From assembly GCA_019925105.1 (NCBI GenBank), contig JAHGAU010000023.1, positions 62,001 to 126,000 of the forward strand: a stretch of 64,000 bases of DNA, written 5' to 3'. Both the position numbers and the translations under genes were made by a program. Each line of letters opens with the position of its first letter. Positions within the stretch are counted from its first letter, which is position 1. This DNA is from Niebla homalea. Taxonomy: Eukaryota > Ascomycota > Lecanoromycetes > Lecanorales > Ramalinaceae. This document shows positions 44,292-55,871 of the stretch, piece after piece. The notes beneath the pieces are model-generated. The model was not told the DNA's origin, did not search any database, and saw nothing but the letters and a program-made list of their open reading frames with translations.

Positions 44292-45499
44292 TAGTTCGGA
44301 GGATGAAAAAAAACCAGAAAAAAATAAAAAATTGATACCTGTGCCGTGAGGCGCTTACACCTTATGGCTACTGTTCTACAGTAGCTAGGCAGGCTAGCCT
44401 GGTTCAAGAGGCTGCGGTTACGCCTGGCCCATATCTCTGACTAGAACTAACCTAAATAGTAACACCACTCACCACCATCACACTTGGTCTTCTTAGGCCA
44501 TTGATTCTCGCCTCTGCCCTCCCCGTCGCCTGAGGCCGACTCCGACTATCGGTATTTTCATATCCACCCAGAAGCTCTACTTGCGGGCATCCGAGGACAG
44601 AAGGACTTGCCACTTGTCGAATATCTCTCTCTTGGGATCACGGCTATAGGACCCAATATATCAGGTCGACCAAACAAACAAGAGTAAGCCGAAATCCCGA
44701 ATAGCAGCTGCGAGCATGCATAGCAATTCTCGAATTCGGTGCAAACCTGGGTGAAACGAACACTGAGATCCTGGTGGAAACCATGGCGAATGTCGACGAC
44801 GAGAGGATATGGTCCGCCCGGTTTCGGTCGCTGCACAAGCGAAAGCCGCATTGCTCAGCCCAACAAATTTCGGCAGTTAAAGTCGAATAATATAAGCTTG
44901 AAACGATCAATGTAAAAACGAAAGGGGCAAAGCCACGTATGCCTTACAGAGCTTTTGATTTACCAAGATATTAAGAAGAAACAGTCGTGAACTAGATTCG
45001 CTCATTGATTAGTATATGTCTAAATTGCAGAGAAAGAACCAATGCTTATGGTGGCTGCTCCGGCCTATACACTCCGATGTGCATTTTACAAGCCACGATT
45101 AAGAAGGAGAGAGTTGGATTTCTTACGCTGGAGGCATGACTACCAGTATCTGCAGATGAGATAAGTGATTCTGCTGTGGCCTTCATAGGAGAGATCCACT
45201 TTCTCGAATCAATTGGGAGGTCGTTTTCATCTACCGAATTGCAGTAAATGAACATGTACATGATCTCCCGGCAGACTCTCCCTTATTTCAGCCTGGACAC
45301 GAGAAACAAGCGTTAGGATCGTTGGTGACTTTACCACTCGCTTTCCCATGGGACCAACCGACGACGGTCAAAAACCTGTGCGCATCTTCCATGACAAATT
45401 AAGCCGTGGCCCAATATCTGCGTTAGCTAAAGCGAGCTTCCACGTGCACTGAGGCGGTTAATGTTATTGAAAACCTAATTTAAGAATGAACACCTTGAT
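44292..45499. other. no clear gene
   Basis: Short frames only (minus-strand 97 codons at 44558-44851). Nothing recognised. Confidence 0.3.
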
Positions 45500-46000
45500 T
45501 TGCAAGGCTCTTCAGTTCGAGCTTGTCTTCTTAATGGCCATCTCCAAGACCGAATCAGACGGCCTCTTGCTGTTTTGGAGAGGCGCGCATACTATGGCTT
45601 CTTTTCCAGCACAGAATGTTCGTCATATGCCCTGTTTTGGAGAGGCGCGCATACTATGGCTTCTTTTCCAGCACAGAATGTTCGTCATATGCCGAGGTTT
45701 GCACAAGAACAGAACAGGAAAAGATCAACACAGTCGCGGAAGGAAGAATGGGGAAAGAAAGGAAACTCGAAATCAGACATCAACAAGCTGGACTACCATC
45801 GCGAACTCGCAACCATGCCTGAAGATGATGTCAATGAACATGATGAACTGCAGGTCAAGCTCAACGACTACCATGCGAAATCCATACCTCCATTTTTCAA
45901 AGAAAGGAAGAGAAAGCCTTATTTCGGATCTTTCCCGGACATGCCTAGTGTCTCATTTCACGGTATTTGGGGTCTTGACCGCCAAAACCCGCAGGACTAA
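45500..46000 (+). pseudogene. hypothetical gene disrupted by a 62-bp tandem duplication
   Basis: The frame open to TAA 45998-46000 encodes a charged protein: RKRSTQSRKEEWGKKGNSKS, KLDYHRELATMPEDDVNEHD and FKERKRKPYFGSFPDMPSVS. A perfect 62-bp direct repeat (45570-45693) lies inside the 5' part. Since 62 is not a multiple of three, it shifts the frame, so upstream and downstream coding no longer match. Function unknown. Confidence 0.4.
45570..45693. repeat. perfect 62-bp tandem duplication
   Basis: 45570-45631 and 45632-45693 are identical base for base (begin CTGTTTTGGAGAGGCGCGCA, end CGTCATATGCC). Lack of any difference points to a very recent duplication or an assembly artefact. Confidence 0.97.
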
Positions 46001-46781
46001 ATTGGCCCCTGCGGAAAAGACTCGGCGAAGTGTATCATAGGGGTCGTACACTCTGGTGAGAAAGAGGCAAAGGTATTAAAAGACTTCGGACCTGCACACA
46101 GAAGAAGGAAAAGGAAGATGACGGTGAGCTAAATAAAGAGGATCATACTTCTTTCCCTCATGCCCGGCAAAGCATCTAGGCATGTCATCACCTCAACCCA
46201 ACGGTTTTTCACTACTCAACCCTCTGGTTGATACAAAAAAGCTCAATCTTCTTATCATGGCTGCAGCCCCTACCAGAATCGATGTCTACAAAAAGAATTG
46301 CACTCAAGTACACCAAAAAGCTCGGTATTCCCTTCATCATCTACACAGCTTTAGTACGCGCTGTTTGTACATTCGCATAGTCTCGATGGTATGAAAACAA
46401 CGCCATTATCCCAACCTTCTTAAAATGCAGACCAGCAAGACCAGGACAAAGCGCTTGGGTGTCTTCATTCTGGCTCAGTCTACTTTGAAATGGCAGGAGC
46501 TTATGGGAACAGGAATCGCCAACAATTTCATGAAGCCACTGGATTCGATGCCGAATGATGCTTGTATGCAGTGTTGATGATTTCGTGAAGAAAGCGTTTA
46601 AGGGTTTGTATTTCTAGGAGCCGACAGTGCGGGCTCGTAGGAAGCAGATATATATGCCGTTGGACCCAACATGCCTCTTCTCGCGCACGAGGAGGTCGCA
46701 TTATACTTCTAAATCGTTTTATGCTATCGATCATCAGCAGGCCTATCGAGTGTTGCCTAATCAGATTTAGGGTTGCCACAA
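46001..46781. other. no clear gene
   Basis: A 70-codon frame at 46182-46394 (+) and a minus frame at 46528-46779 show no motif. Confidence 0.3.
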
Positions 46782-47095
46782 AAGGTACTTTGAGAAGAAG
46801 GCTGACAAACAGGTCATCAACCGCCTTGCAAAGAGCTTCGAGGCTATTAAACTCGGCGTGGACAAGATCCCCCAGCTTAGTAGTCCCAATCTGCTACCCA
46901 AACCAGCCTGGCCGAAGTAGTTGAAAAGCAGCAAGCGTCCAACGAGCAAGCAATGGCCACTCATCAGAGAGCAAAGTCTGAGCACCTGGGGAAGCTCATC
47001 TCATGGCTCGGTGCTGCTAGGGGAAAATTGTGCTACGCTGGAGAGATTCGAGCGATAACGGAGAGCATGCGAACAAGACGGGCGTCGACACCTTA
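46782..47095 (+). pseudogene. coiled-coil gene relic
   Basis: YFEKKADKQVINRLAKSFEA then IKLGVDKIPQLS in one frame, continuing after a shift as TSLAEVVEKQQASNEQAMAT, HQRAKSEHLGKLISWLGAAR and GKLCYAGEI. The pieces read as one helical protein broken by an indel near 46885. Family unknown. Confidence 0.4.
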
Positions 47096-47603
47096 GAATC
47101 AGCAGACGAGACGCCCAAGACTGAAGGACTTCGAGATTAAGCCAGCGACGTAGCACAGCGTTTCGAAAGTAGTAGTGGAGAGTGGAATGGTTTACTAGAG
47201 CTTCATACTCGATAGTTCACACTGTCATCAACTTCAAGATGTCTGCTATGTCATATATCAGGCCGACCTTAAGAAGATCCACCCCCACAATTCTTGCCAC
47301 AAAAAGTGAAAGTCAGAAGAGGAAGCAACAGCTCGCGGAGCTCTTATCGAAAGCGGACCAACATACTACCGGTGATCTTCACGGCAAAGAGAACGACATA
47401 TGGCCGTGATATGGAGAAAATCACGTCATCAGAAAGTGATGAATCCGAGTAGAACTGGGCACTGCCATCAACAACGATGGCATCCTAAGACTGGTAGTTC
47501 GCGGCCTACATCACTATAAGTTGCATCGTAACAGCATCCGAATCGTCTTTAGCAGTTATACAATTGAAGTTTTCTGATCATACATATATGAGTAGCGAAG
47601 CGA

Positions 47604-48120
47604 ACTTCTGCCAGAGAAAAGGCTGGAATGAAGAAAGCGAATGCACAGGCCGCAAGGGAAGAAGCTGCCGCCGCCGCCGCCAACGATGCTGATCCTCCTC
47701 GTCCCGCTGCCCCTGGCCCCACTGGTCCCCCCGTGGCTGGTGCCACGCGTGAGCAGTTGGTCGTTTTGGACTACGACAACGACGACAAAGAATCCCCCTC
47801 GCCTCACGCCTGAAACAACAGCAATAATATCGACAAGCGGAGCATTACAATCAGTATGGACGATGAGGAATTCTGCGTCGACCACACCATTAGCAGCAGC
47901 GAACGTGCTGCGTTTTCTGTTGCAGATTTCTCTCGCCTCCCCCCCAGCCACCCGACAGAACAACCAGCCCTGTCCGCCCGGGTATGAAGTTATTCCCCCC
48001 GCACCCCCTACAGTGTACAATCAGAGTGGGAGACCCTCCGCCGGCTTGGGGAATCAAGGCTGTCTTGGCAGTTCCTCAAAGAGCACTGGCCGTTAACTCT
48101 TACCCCCATCGAAGGGATTG
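47604..48120 (+). pseudogene. Ala/Lys-rich + acidic family, copy 1 (plus strand)
   Basis: The frame reads TSAREKAGMKKANAQAAREE, a poly-Ala stretch, a Gly/Pro linker, then REQLVVLDYDNDDKESPSPH and TGA (47811-47813). After it, in the same or a nearby frame, come MDDEEFCVDHTISSSERAAF, SVADFSRLPPSHPTEQ and WETLRRLGESRLSWQFLKEH. The same two blocks occur inverted at 53.5-54.0 kb. The stop between the blocks may be spliced out or may be real. No function recognised. Confidence 0.5.
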
Positions 48121-48408
48121 CTGAAACGTACGTACCATTAGGAGCACCTGCAATCTGCACGGGTAATGACAATCGCTACAACTTTGTTTTTACCTGTCGC
48201 AAACAAATTATAGGGAATGCTAAAACGTGCTTGGATCGAAGATGCAAGGCAGACAACACCAAAGAACAGCCGGAATACCGGTACGGTACCCTAGATGGGG
48301 GATCAAGTCAATGCGAGAAGTTATAAAGATAAATGTGACTTCGAATCCGAGCTTCTGCGTTCTACGTCGATACGCACATCCAATTAATCCACGGCATATT
48401 GAGCATCT

Positions 48409-48729
48409 TTGACTTCGGCAGCCCGTATGGCTCAACATCGATGTCCACTAATGGAGTCGAGTTGCCCAAAGTCTTCATCAACCATATGGAGTACGATCGC
48501 CTTCCAAAAGTCTACTTTTAATTACCACCACGTACTTCAAGCGCTGTACTTGATCGTGTCTCTAGAGAAAATAGTTGCTGTTGACGATGAGTACAAGGAG
48601 AATATACCACGGCCGTTTACGGAGTCTGATTCAGTATCAACCACATCGGATGATGAAGAGACTGGTGGTTTATATACAAAGCCGCTGATGCAATTACGCA
48701 AGATTTGCTGTGGAACGCCTAGACTCTGA
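48409..48729 (+). pseudogene. HNH-family N-terminal relic, copy 2
   Basis: 106 codons containing EKIVAVDDEYKENIPRPFTE then SDSVSTTSDDEETGGL. The motif ..VADD...KEN.P..FTESD matches the N-terminal part of the HNH protein at 37.3 kb. The coiled coil and nuclease part are missing, so only the acidic piece survives. Confidence 0.5.
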
Positions 48730-48902
48730 AAAAATGCCTGCACGTGGAAGGCCTTCTGTAAAGACTGGGCTCATTGATTATTTCCCCTGACTGTTGTTTT
48801 CAGATAGAGTGCAAAGATTATCTGTCACGCTTACAGTCAGCTTTATTCTCTTACCTACAAAGCTTTACGGCTTGATGGGAGGCTTGTTAGCATTAGTTAG
48901 CA

Positions 48903-50650
48903 ATGTCTTCCGCTGCTTCTGTAGAAGTTTTTGGTGTTATTGATGGTATTTATGGTGTGGATATGGGATCTAGGATTCCGGTGATGGGTGGGTCAAGTGT
49001 GCGGTGCGAGACCGTCAAGTCCTCGCAAAGCCGATTTGGGATCGAAGATCCTGAGTGTCGCAAGAAATGTAGCAGCGTCCCGGCCAGGATAGTCGTTGTT
49101 GACGCTACTCTCAAAACCCTGGAAGTCGACCAACGCCTTATAGGACTGTTCGGTGACTCGAAGTCACTGCTCCCAAGCAATTTCCTTTTCCAATGAATGT
49201 AAGGAGGGACATGCACATCGACTCCGAAAATGTATGCGTGATCAGATGCAAGCCAAGAGAGATGATGTTGGCAAAGACAAGGCTGGAGACATGGGACTTC
49301 GTTGCATCCAAGCCCAGCCAACATCCCACCAAATGTCTCCACCGTTTTGTTCTCTCCATACCCTGGGTCTCTACTTGAATCTGGAATCTCTTTGAGAGGG
49401 AAGTTGCGGCGCCAAATGTGCTCCAGCAGCCATGTGATCGCATATTGCTCCGTCTGGTCAGAGGCAATCCGAGCCCCCACATGGGCCACCACTTCTCTCT
49501 GAGTTACCTTTCAATGAAGGTAAACCCTTGTCGGATGACGTGTTTCCAGCAGATTATAGGCATGCAATATCAAGGAAGGTTTACACGACGGCGTATATCA
49601 CATTAAGGAGACATGTCCAGTATCCTCAAAGGCGTTGCATGCATAATCGAGAGGGTTGCACCTCTGGGATTACGATCGCTGAGGACTATGTTCGAAACGT
49701 GCTACTCTTCCTGGACAGATTGGACGGCATTGATGTCAAGCGTCCCCGGGGACAAACGACGCTGTCGCAAAGTGGAAACGTGATATCGTTGCCCCCAGTG
49801 CAATGCTCGAAGGCACATACGATACAACAGAACAGTCCGTGAACCTACTGGGTCAGAAAATCGACGAATTCATCGACGCTGTCACGAACTAGGGGTATCC
49901 GCGTCGTGCAAGGAGACTGGTCTGAAGGACACTGATGTACACGGTCTATGCGCACAACATATCAAAGACACTGGTCGGTTACCATCGGTGTCCATGCGTG
50001 CAGCAACGAGGACGTTGCCCTTTTTCTTTTGTTGATGGCATTGATAGGATCTGGCAAGGCGGACAGGCTTTATACATTGGACAGCCTGCGCATACCAATG
50101 GGACAGATCTTAGATAGCATCACTTGTCCAAGGACAAGGCACATCATCACACTTATGCACCCATCCCGGATACCGTCCTTATCAAAAGGTTGCATAAACA
50201 TATTTTGGCTCATCATGCGATGAAAGGAGCAAACAGGAATCCTTTGTTGCAATGGGCGAATGATGCAATCGAAGCTCGAAGGATTTCTCGTAATGCGCCC
50301 CTCACACCTGGACTATGCTCATGGACGTATTCACATGATCGGTGAATTGAATGGCCAAATGATGTTGTCGTCAAGGGACCAACACGCTTCCATTTCTCCG
50401 AGGAATGCCTCCTGCCTGGTCATAATTACACAACAATTGGATCTGATGCAAGTGAGTGAGAAGGGATCCTCCAGGTTCCGTGGACCCGATGGGTGTGCCA
50501 AAACGCTCAAGAGGAGGCGCCAGAGGCGCTTGCTTGAAGCCCGCCATCGAAATAATATACATCCGTCGCCACCGCTTGTTTGCAAGAAGTCGTTGCATCA
50601 GACAGCGCCATATTGAGATTGTACGCCGTTCCGTTTGTCGTGCACGATAC
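48903..50650. other. degenerate coding-like tract
   Basis: Both strands have medium open frames (minus 48950-49492, 180 codons; plus 49528-49842; plus 50124-50345). Some plus-strand blocks look coding, for instance DAVAKWKRDIVAPSAMLEGT, NLLGQKIDEFIDAVTN, PDTVLIKRLHKHILAHHAMK and LLQWANDAIEARRISRN, but frames change often. I cannot build a gene or name a family. Confidence 0.3.
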
Positions 50651-51625
50651 AAATGAGGAGCTATACGGAATGGTATGGCGGAGCCTGCTTTCCCTATCTC
50701 TTATCCAAACAGATATAACATAGCTCCCCCAATACTATTCCAAATAGACACCACTGGACCCTTTTTCTTGACGATTTCCAGGGTTTCGTCCATCCGTGAA
50801 GAGAAAGGACGTCAAAGGAACGTCGGGAAATAATTGAAGTCGAGAAAGTGCAGAGGATGGAATGCGATGTGATCTTACAATACTATCATCGTAAGAGCCT
50901 GCCTTTGAAACTGGACATCCGTATCATTGACCATAGTGTCGAAGAACCAGGTAGGAGTAGTGTTATCATGCCATGTTCCGAGGAGACATAGGAGCCTGTC
51001 AGTGTGGCAAATTCATGGTATTGAAGAACGCGTTGCCTACCTAGAAAAGCTGCAACACATTGTAGCAAGAGAGTATCTGTTTCTCTGAAAAGAGCAAGAA
51101 TTCTCTTGTCACGACCCCTAGACTCTGTGTAGACGCCAATGCAGGCTTCGCCTCAATGTTATCTCGGCCACGTGGGGCGTGGTGTCGTAATGTTTGCTCG
51201 ACTCCACTCGTTATCTTTGAGTTACGTACATCAAAGCAATGCTTCCGGCCTTTAACACATTGCCAGGATGACTTTTACGAGACGCTAGTGGAAATTGCTT
51301 CACAACACGTGGGAATGTGTCGAGCTTGGTGAGGGGTAATACGAGGTTTCTACTGAAGTGTTGAGCAGGGATTTGAGCATAAATATCTCGGTCCCCCCCC
51401 GACTTCTTCCTTTCTTTTCATCCATCTTCCACTCATTCAGAATCTCATCCCGCCTCCAACTGCAACACTTCTCATATCATCTCATCGCCTCTACTGTCGT
51501 GACACCTACATTCCATCTCATCTTCACAAGACTCACATCTACATCCTCACTCTTACCATCTCGGCTTACTGCTTTGCCTACAACACATCAGAGCTCACCC
51601 AATCAAAGCATCTCACCATACAATT
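50651..51625. other. intergenic / promoter of the next gene
   Basis: No gene supported. From about 51390 onward a CCCCCCC tract and CT-rich leader precede the ATG at 51626. Confidence 0.35.
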
Positions 51626-52582
51626 ATGCAAACACCATCGTCCACAGCCGCAGGAGAGCAAAGCATAGCTGCCGGCCCCAGTGCTGCCGTCGCCCAGCAA
51701 ATGGAGGTTGGCTCATCATCGTCGTATCCAACCATTATGTGACCAAGATGCTCACATCGTATTCAATCAAGGAACTAGATACGAGCATGCTAGAAGCGGC
51801 TGAGGTAAGTCATATACTCGCCAAGCCTCAGCTCAGGTCTAATATCATTGCCTAGTCACAAGCACAAGGGGCCGCACAATGGCTGCAAGTGCATTCCCAG
51901 TCAGAGCCGGAGCAACCACCATCTGTACGTGCCCAGTCCCACCTTGCCCACCTTTCATACAACTTACAAGCCCCAGTCTCCCCCCGACAACTACCCGGGC
52001 GTTCTGAACATAGACAACCATGAGTGGTCAGACGCAGAAACCAAGTACCTCATCGCCTCCACGCTCCTCGGCCGATCAATGGACTACATCTCAAACTTCT
52101 TCGCCAACACAGATGGCTTCTTCAGCTGGCCAGTCTCATACTGCAGACAACGTATCACCTACCTCGCGGCCACTGAAGTCCACTTGCCTCGAGACTGGAT
52201 GGTCTCAAACACCATCCTTCATCCGCCATACATCCCACAGCTATCGCCAGACGAGGAAGCGGAGCTGCGCATCTTCGTAGAAACCGGCCACATCTACACC
52301 GACTATATCTTCCGCGACTACCGCACTCGCCACTGGCTACGTCTCGCTTGCCACGAACTCTACAATCAGAGAGTTACCGAGCCGGAGCTGTGGAAGGCTA
52401 AATTCGACACTGCGGTCGAGGCCGCTGACTATCGCCGCCGTGGCTTGCAAGACAGGATGATACAGTGGCGCAATGAGACAAGAGAACGCCGGGAGCGATT
52501 GGAGGCTGCACAGCGCACACCGCGATTCCCGGGCGTGGTCAGTGACGATGAGATTGCTGGTGAGGAGGCAGTTTGTGATTGA
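51626..52582 (+). CDS. conserved-looking hypothetical protein, four exons
   Basis: Exons 51626-51706, 51748-51804, 51856-51924 and 51971-52582 join in phase to 272 aa. Donors are GTTGGC, GTAAGT and GTACGT; the first intron is only 41 nt and is the least certain. The N terminus is Ser/Ala/Gln-rich (MQTPSSTAAGEQSIAAGPSA). The main part contains DNHEWSDAETKYLIASTLLG, RSMDYISNFF, SWPVSYCRQRITYLA, LSPDEEAELRIFVETGHIYT and a basic helix (WRNETRERRERLEAAQR). WSDAETKYLIAS recalls SANT-like helices but the match is weak. It is the only clean, intact gene between 36 and 64 kb. Confidence 0.7.
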
Positions 52583-52805
52583 TGATTGGCGGAGCAGCGG
52601 TGGTACTTGGGGGAAATGGTAAGATCTGCTCTGGGTGCGGTTCACATTCCGAGGTTGATTGGCTAACTTTTCTCTCAAGGCAGGAGGAGAACTTGGTTGA
52701 ATGGCAGAAAAGCGGCGTGGACACTTGCGTCTTGATTTCAATTGCGTGTGACTTCTGTTCTGACTTGATTTCTGCTCTGAACTTGATATTCACTAATCTG
52801 CTTTC

Positions 52806-53032
52806 ATTTTCCTTTTCTAAAGAATGGAGGATTGTTCGGTGACGCGCGGTCACTGCTCGCATGCACTTTCCTTTTCTGAAGAATGGAGGACACCTACTAG
52901 TGTGGCTCGAGGCTACTACTACTACTACTTCACTTGGATCTCACTTTGAAAAGAATGGAGGACTCATCTCAGTGGCTCGAGGTCACTGCTTGTGCTTTTT
53001 ACCTTTCCTTTTCTAAAGAATGGAGGATAATG
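52806..53032. repeat. degenerate tandem repeat, about 60-70 bp unit, four copies
   Basis: The block CTTTTCTAAAGAATGGAGGA, or a close variant, recurs at about 52813, 52872, 52943 and 53008. It is each time followed by a CAGTGGCTCGAGGTCACTGC-like stretch. A (CTA)n run sits in copy 2 (about 52912-52927). It lies just downstream of the preceding gene. Confidence 0.8.
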
Positions 53033-53516
53033 TCATTGCGGTCCACGCCGGCCAAAGCGGGGCAAGGAACTGTGGTTGGGAGTGCAAGTCAGCTCTTGAG
53101 AGATGAGTCACTGTGCACCAGCGAACATAAAATAGCAAGAGAGCGACATTGCACAAGCAAAGGAGACGGTGGGGGATGGGCATCATAGATATGACAGATC
53201 TCATGCAATACGTTCTCTTGAATACAGTGCCATTTGCTTGATTCGTAGAATGATTCCTACCGTATCTTCCATCTATGCGTATTCTAGACAATAGACCCGC
53301 TCAATCAGATTTCCCACCCCAACTTGGCCAAGTCACCACTCTCCATGTATCCCCTCAATTTCCAAATCGTCTGTTCCCTCGTCAGATCTCCAGCCCGGAG
53401 CCCACTGAGCCCATATGACCTCCCCCATGCTAGTCACCATACACCAGCACAATGCATCAGAGCTCGCCAGAGAGCGGCTGCCCTCGTCGCCAAAAGCTAT
53501 GCCATTCGGTCATCCT

Positions 53517-53987
53517 TCATGGTGCCAGACAACCAACCGGCAACTCGCAAAAATTAGTGCATTCGGGTGTAGGGTCAACTTTTTCGACTATCTCGTAGCC
53601 GAAATGGGCCACGAGCCCATTGGAGAGGCCGGGGGGAGCCGCCACAGAGAAAGCGGCACATTCTTCGTTCGTCATTTGACGATGAACGCGAAATTCAGTG
53701 TCATCCATGTTTGGTGGTGATTCTGCGTCTGTCTATCTGAATGCCACTGCGGGCATTGGGGGGGTGGATTTGGCGGCGGTGGCGGCGGGCCGAGGGGAAT
53801 CCTTCATCGCCCTCCATCGTCCTCGTCGTCGTCTACGACGATGGGCCGCGCCCGCGTGGAGCCAGCCAGGGGGGAGGAGGGCGCAACGTTGGTGGCGGCG
53901 GAGGCGGCGGCTTCTTCACGCGCGGCTTGCGCGTTGGCCTTCTTCATACCCGCCTTCTTCATACCCGCCTTCTCTCTGGCGGACGTG
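53517..53987 (-). pseudogene. Ala/Lys-rich + acidic family, copy 2 (minus strand)
   Basis: On the minus strand 53987-53804 reads TSAREKAGMKKAGMKKANAQ, AAREEAAASAATN and STRARPIVVDDDEDDGG then TGA. 53708-53517 reads MDDTEFRVHRQMTNEECAAF then SVAAPPGLSNGLVAHFGYE. Both blocks match the copy at 47.6 kb in the same order. A 15-bp duplication (GMKKA twice) distinguishes this copy. Confidence 0.5.
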
Positions 53988-54602
53988 GCGCAGAAGAGAT
54001 GGTGAGATCCAGATGTGGAGAGCCCAAATTGAGAGTGTGCCTGGGAGAAAAATTGCTCAATTATGCAAGATGAGCTTTTTGTTGTTCGCTATACTAGCTT
54101 CAGCATTTCCCTTTACGGTGTGCCCGAATCTAGCAATGAGAAGTCGCAAGCCTTGAAACTAGATAAAAGCCGGGAGTTATAAAGCCCTATTCTGACCACT
54201 TTCCTGGTTTCTATTTAATTTTTCCTTGGGTGTCTCCAGTAAAAAAGGCAAATGGGATTTGATTGAGATCTGGGCAATTCCGGCTTTTGTCCAGACCATT
54301 CGCATAGACTTTGTGTATGTTATTGACTGTCTGCATGATGTGGTTGAGCTGGTCGTGATCCATTGTGATCTGGGCGGACCGTACTGGCCCAGATTGGTGC
54401 ACTGCGCGGGAGGTAGAGAAGAGCAACTTTGCAAGAAGCAATAAGAAAGAAGCTTTGCGATAAGCTTGGCTCTGAGACGGCGAGAACGGGGAAAAGCCTT
54501 GCAATAAACGTTGCTCTAGGAGGGGAAGGGAGAAAGTCTTGCGATACACTTGGCTCTGAGTGATGATCAGGCTCGAGTGAAAATCATAAGGTGCTCGGCA
54601 AT

Positions 54603-55871
54603 TCAATACCTCTGTACACAATCTGGACCTACGCCCCCTCGTTCGTAGATCTCAAAAATGGGTGCAAACCCTGGGTACTTTGCTTCAGCTGGAAATCGAA
54701 CTTGCGGCTGTTGAGGGAGCTGCGGAGCTACGGTCGGCATCCTCATGGGAGTAGGTTGGAACCGAAAGGGAAGTTGTTGAGGCAAATGAGCTTCTCCCTG
54801 TGCCTTAGCTTTGGGAACTTTCTTCTTCGTCCTTCGTATGCTGACAATCAGCGCAGGGTCTCTCCGGCCAGATAAAGGTAAGGTTAGATATCATCGCTCG
54901 TATTCCCATATTGTCGATATACATCCTCCTGCCCACTGCAGAAGGGTGGCCGATTCATCTATAATCCTCTCGCCGCTATTTGGTAGAATATAGCTTCGAC
55001 CCAAACTTTGCTTGTTCTGTGAACTTACAGCCGATCTTAGGAGGTTTCTCTCCCTCCCTACGCTTGATGTTCTCCCCCCAAGATTCGTAGACCTCCAGCT
55101 AGGCTGACGGGTGGTAAGTGGTCTTCGCAGCGTCATCATCTTCATTTTGGTTTTCTGAAGCCTTTGAGGATCCGTTCGGTTTGCATGTTGTCCCAGAAGC
55201 GGAGATGGATTTCTTGGCCCCAGTCTTCGGTTTGGTAGGAGCGCCTGCCGGTTTTTTCTGCATTCGAATAGACGGATGTGTTTCTTCAAGGAGGCTTTAC
55301 CATACCTATGCGTTAAGTTTCCGCAACAGAGTGAGTCTGTTCTTTGTTGCTAAGCATTGGATTCGGGCGACGAAACTGAGAGCACCACGTTTCTAGATCG
55401 CTATCGCTCAGGTCGTTTGGGTCTTTCTCTCCTTCAACTCCTCAACATTGTAACCACACCTATCTCGCTCATACGGACAGTCCTTCGCTACCCAACTCTC
55501 TTCCCCCTAATCACTATCCCATCCGTTCGGTGTCTGCCACAAGTCCGTATAATACTTGACATTCGGACGAGTGTCTGTCACCGGACCCCTTGCCTCCTCA
55601 TTGTACGCAAAGCGCACACTGTCCGATTTTTGGAATTGGTGAGCTCAGAAAGCTCGGGCTCATCCTTTTCAACGTGTTTACAAGACCAGAATTTGTGCCA
55701 GCTGTTGTTTGCAGTCTCGGCGCTAAATAGAAGGTTCCCAAAAGTTTCCATTGATTCCATTTCAGCTGGGACTAACTCACAATATACAATAGCTATTTTT
55801 TGGTTTATTGTAGAGAATCCTATCGTTAAAACTGATCGATGTCTCTGATGACTTGGATAGCCGCTGTACAC
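54603..55871 (-). pseudogene. degenerate multi-block gene, unknown family
   Basis: Minus-strand blocks in order are: LVPAEMESMETFGNLLFSAE and NNSWHKFWSCKHVEKDEPEL (55871-55578); EKDPNDLSDSDLETWCSQFR (about 55430); MQKKPAGAPTKPKTGAKKSI and SENQNEDDDAAKTTYHPSA (about 55260-55110); EVYESWGENIKRREGEKPPK before a GTAAGT donor; and finally LPFRFQPTPMRMPTVAPQLP to EIYERGGVGPDCVQRY (54785-54603). Stops and shifts separate them. It reads as one eroded gene with a basic, acidic and Pro-rich layout. Confidence 0.35.
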
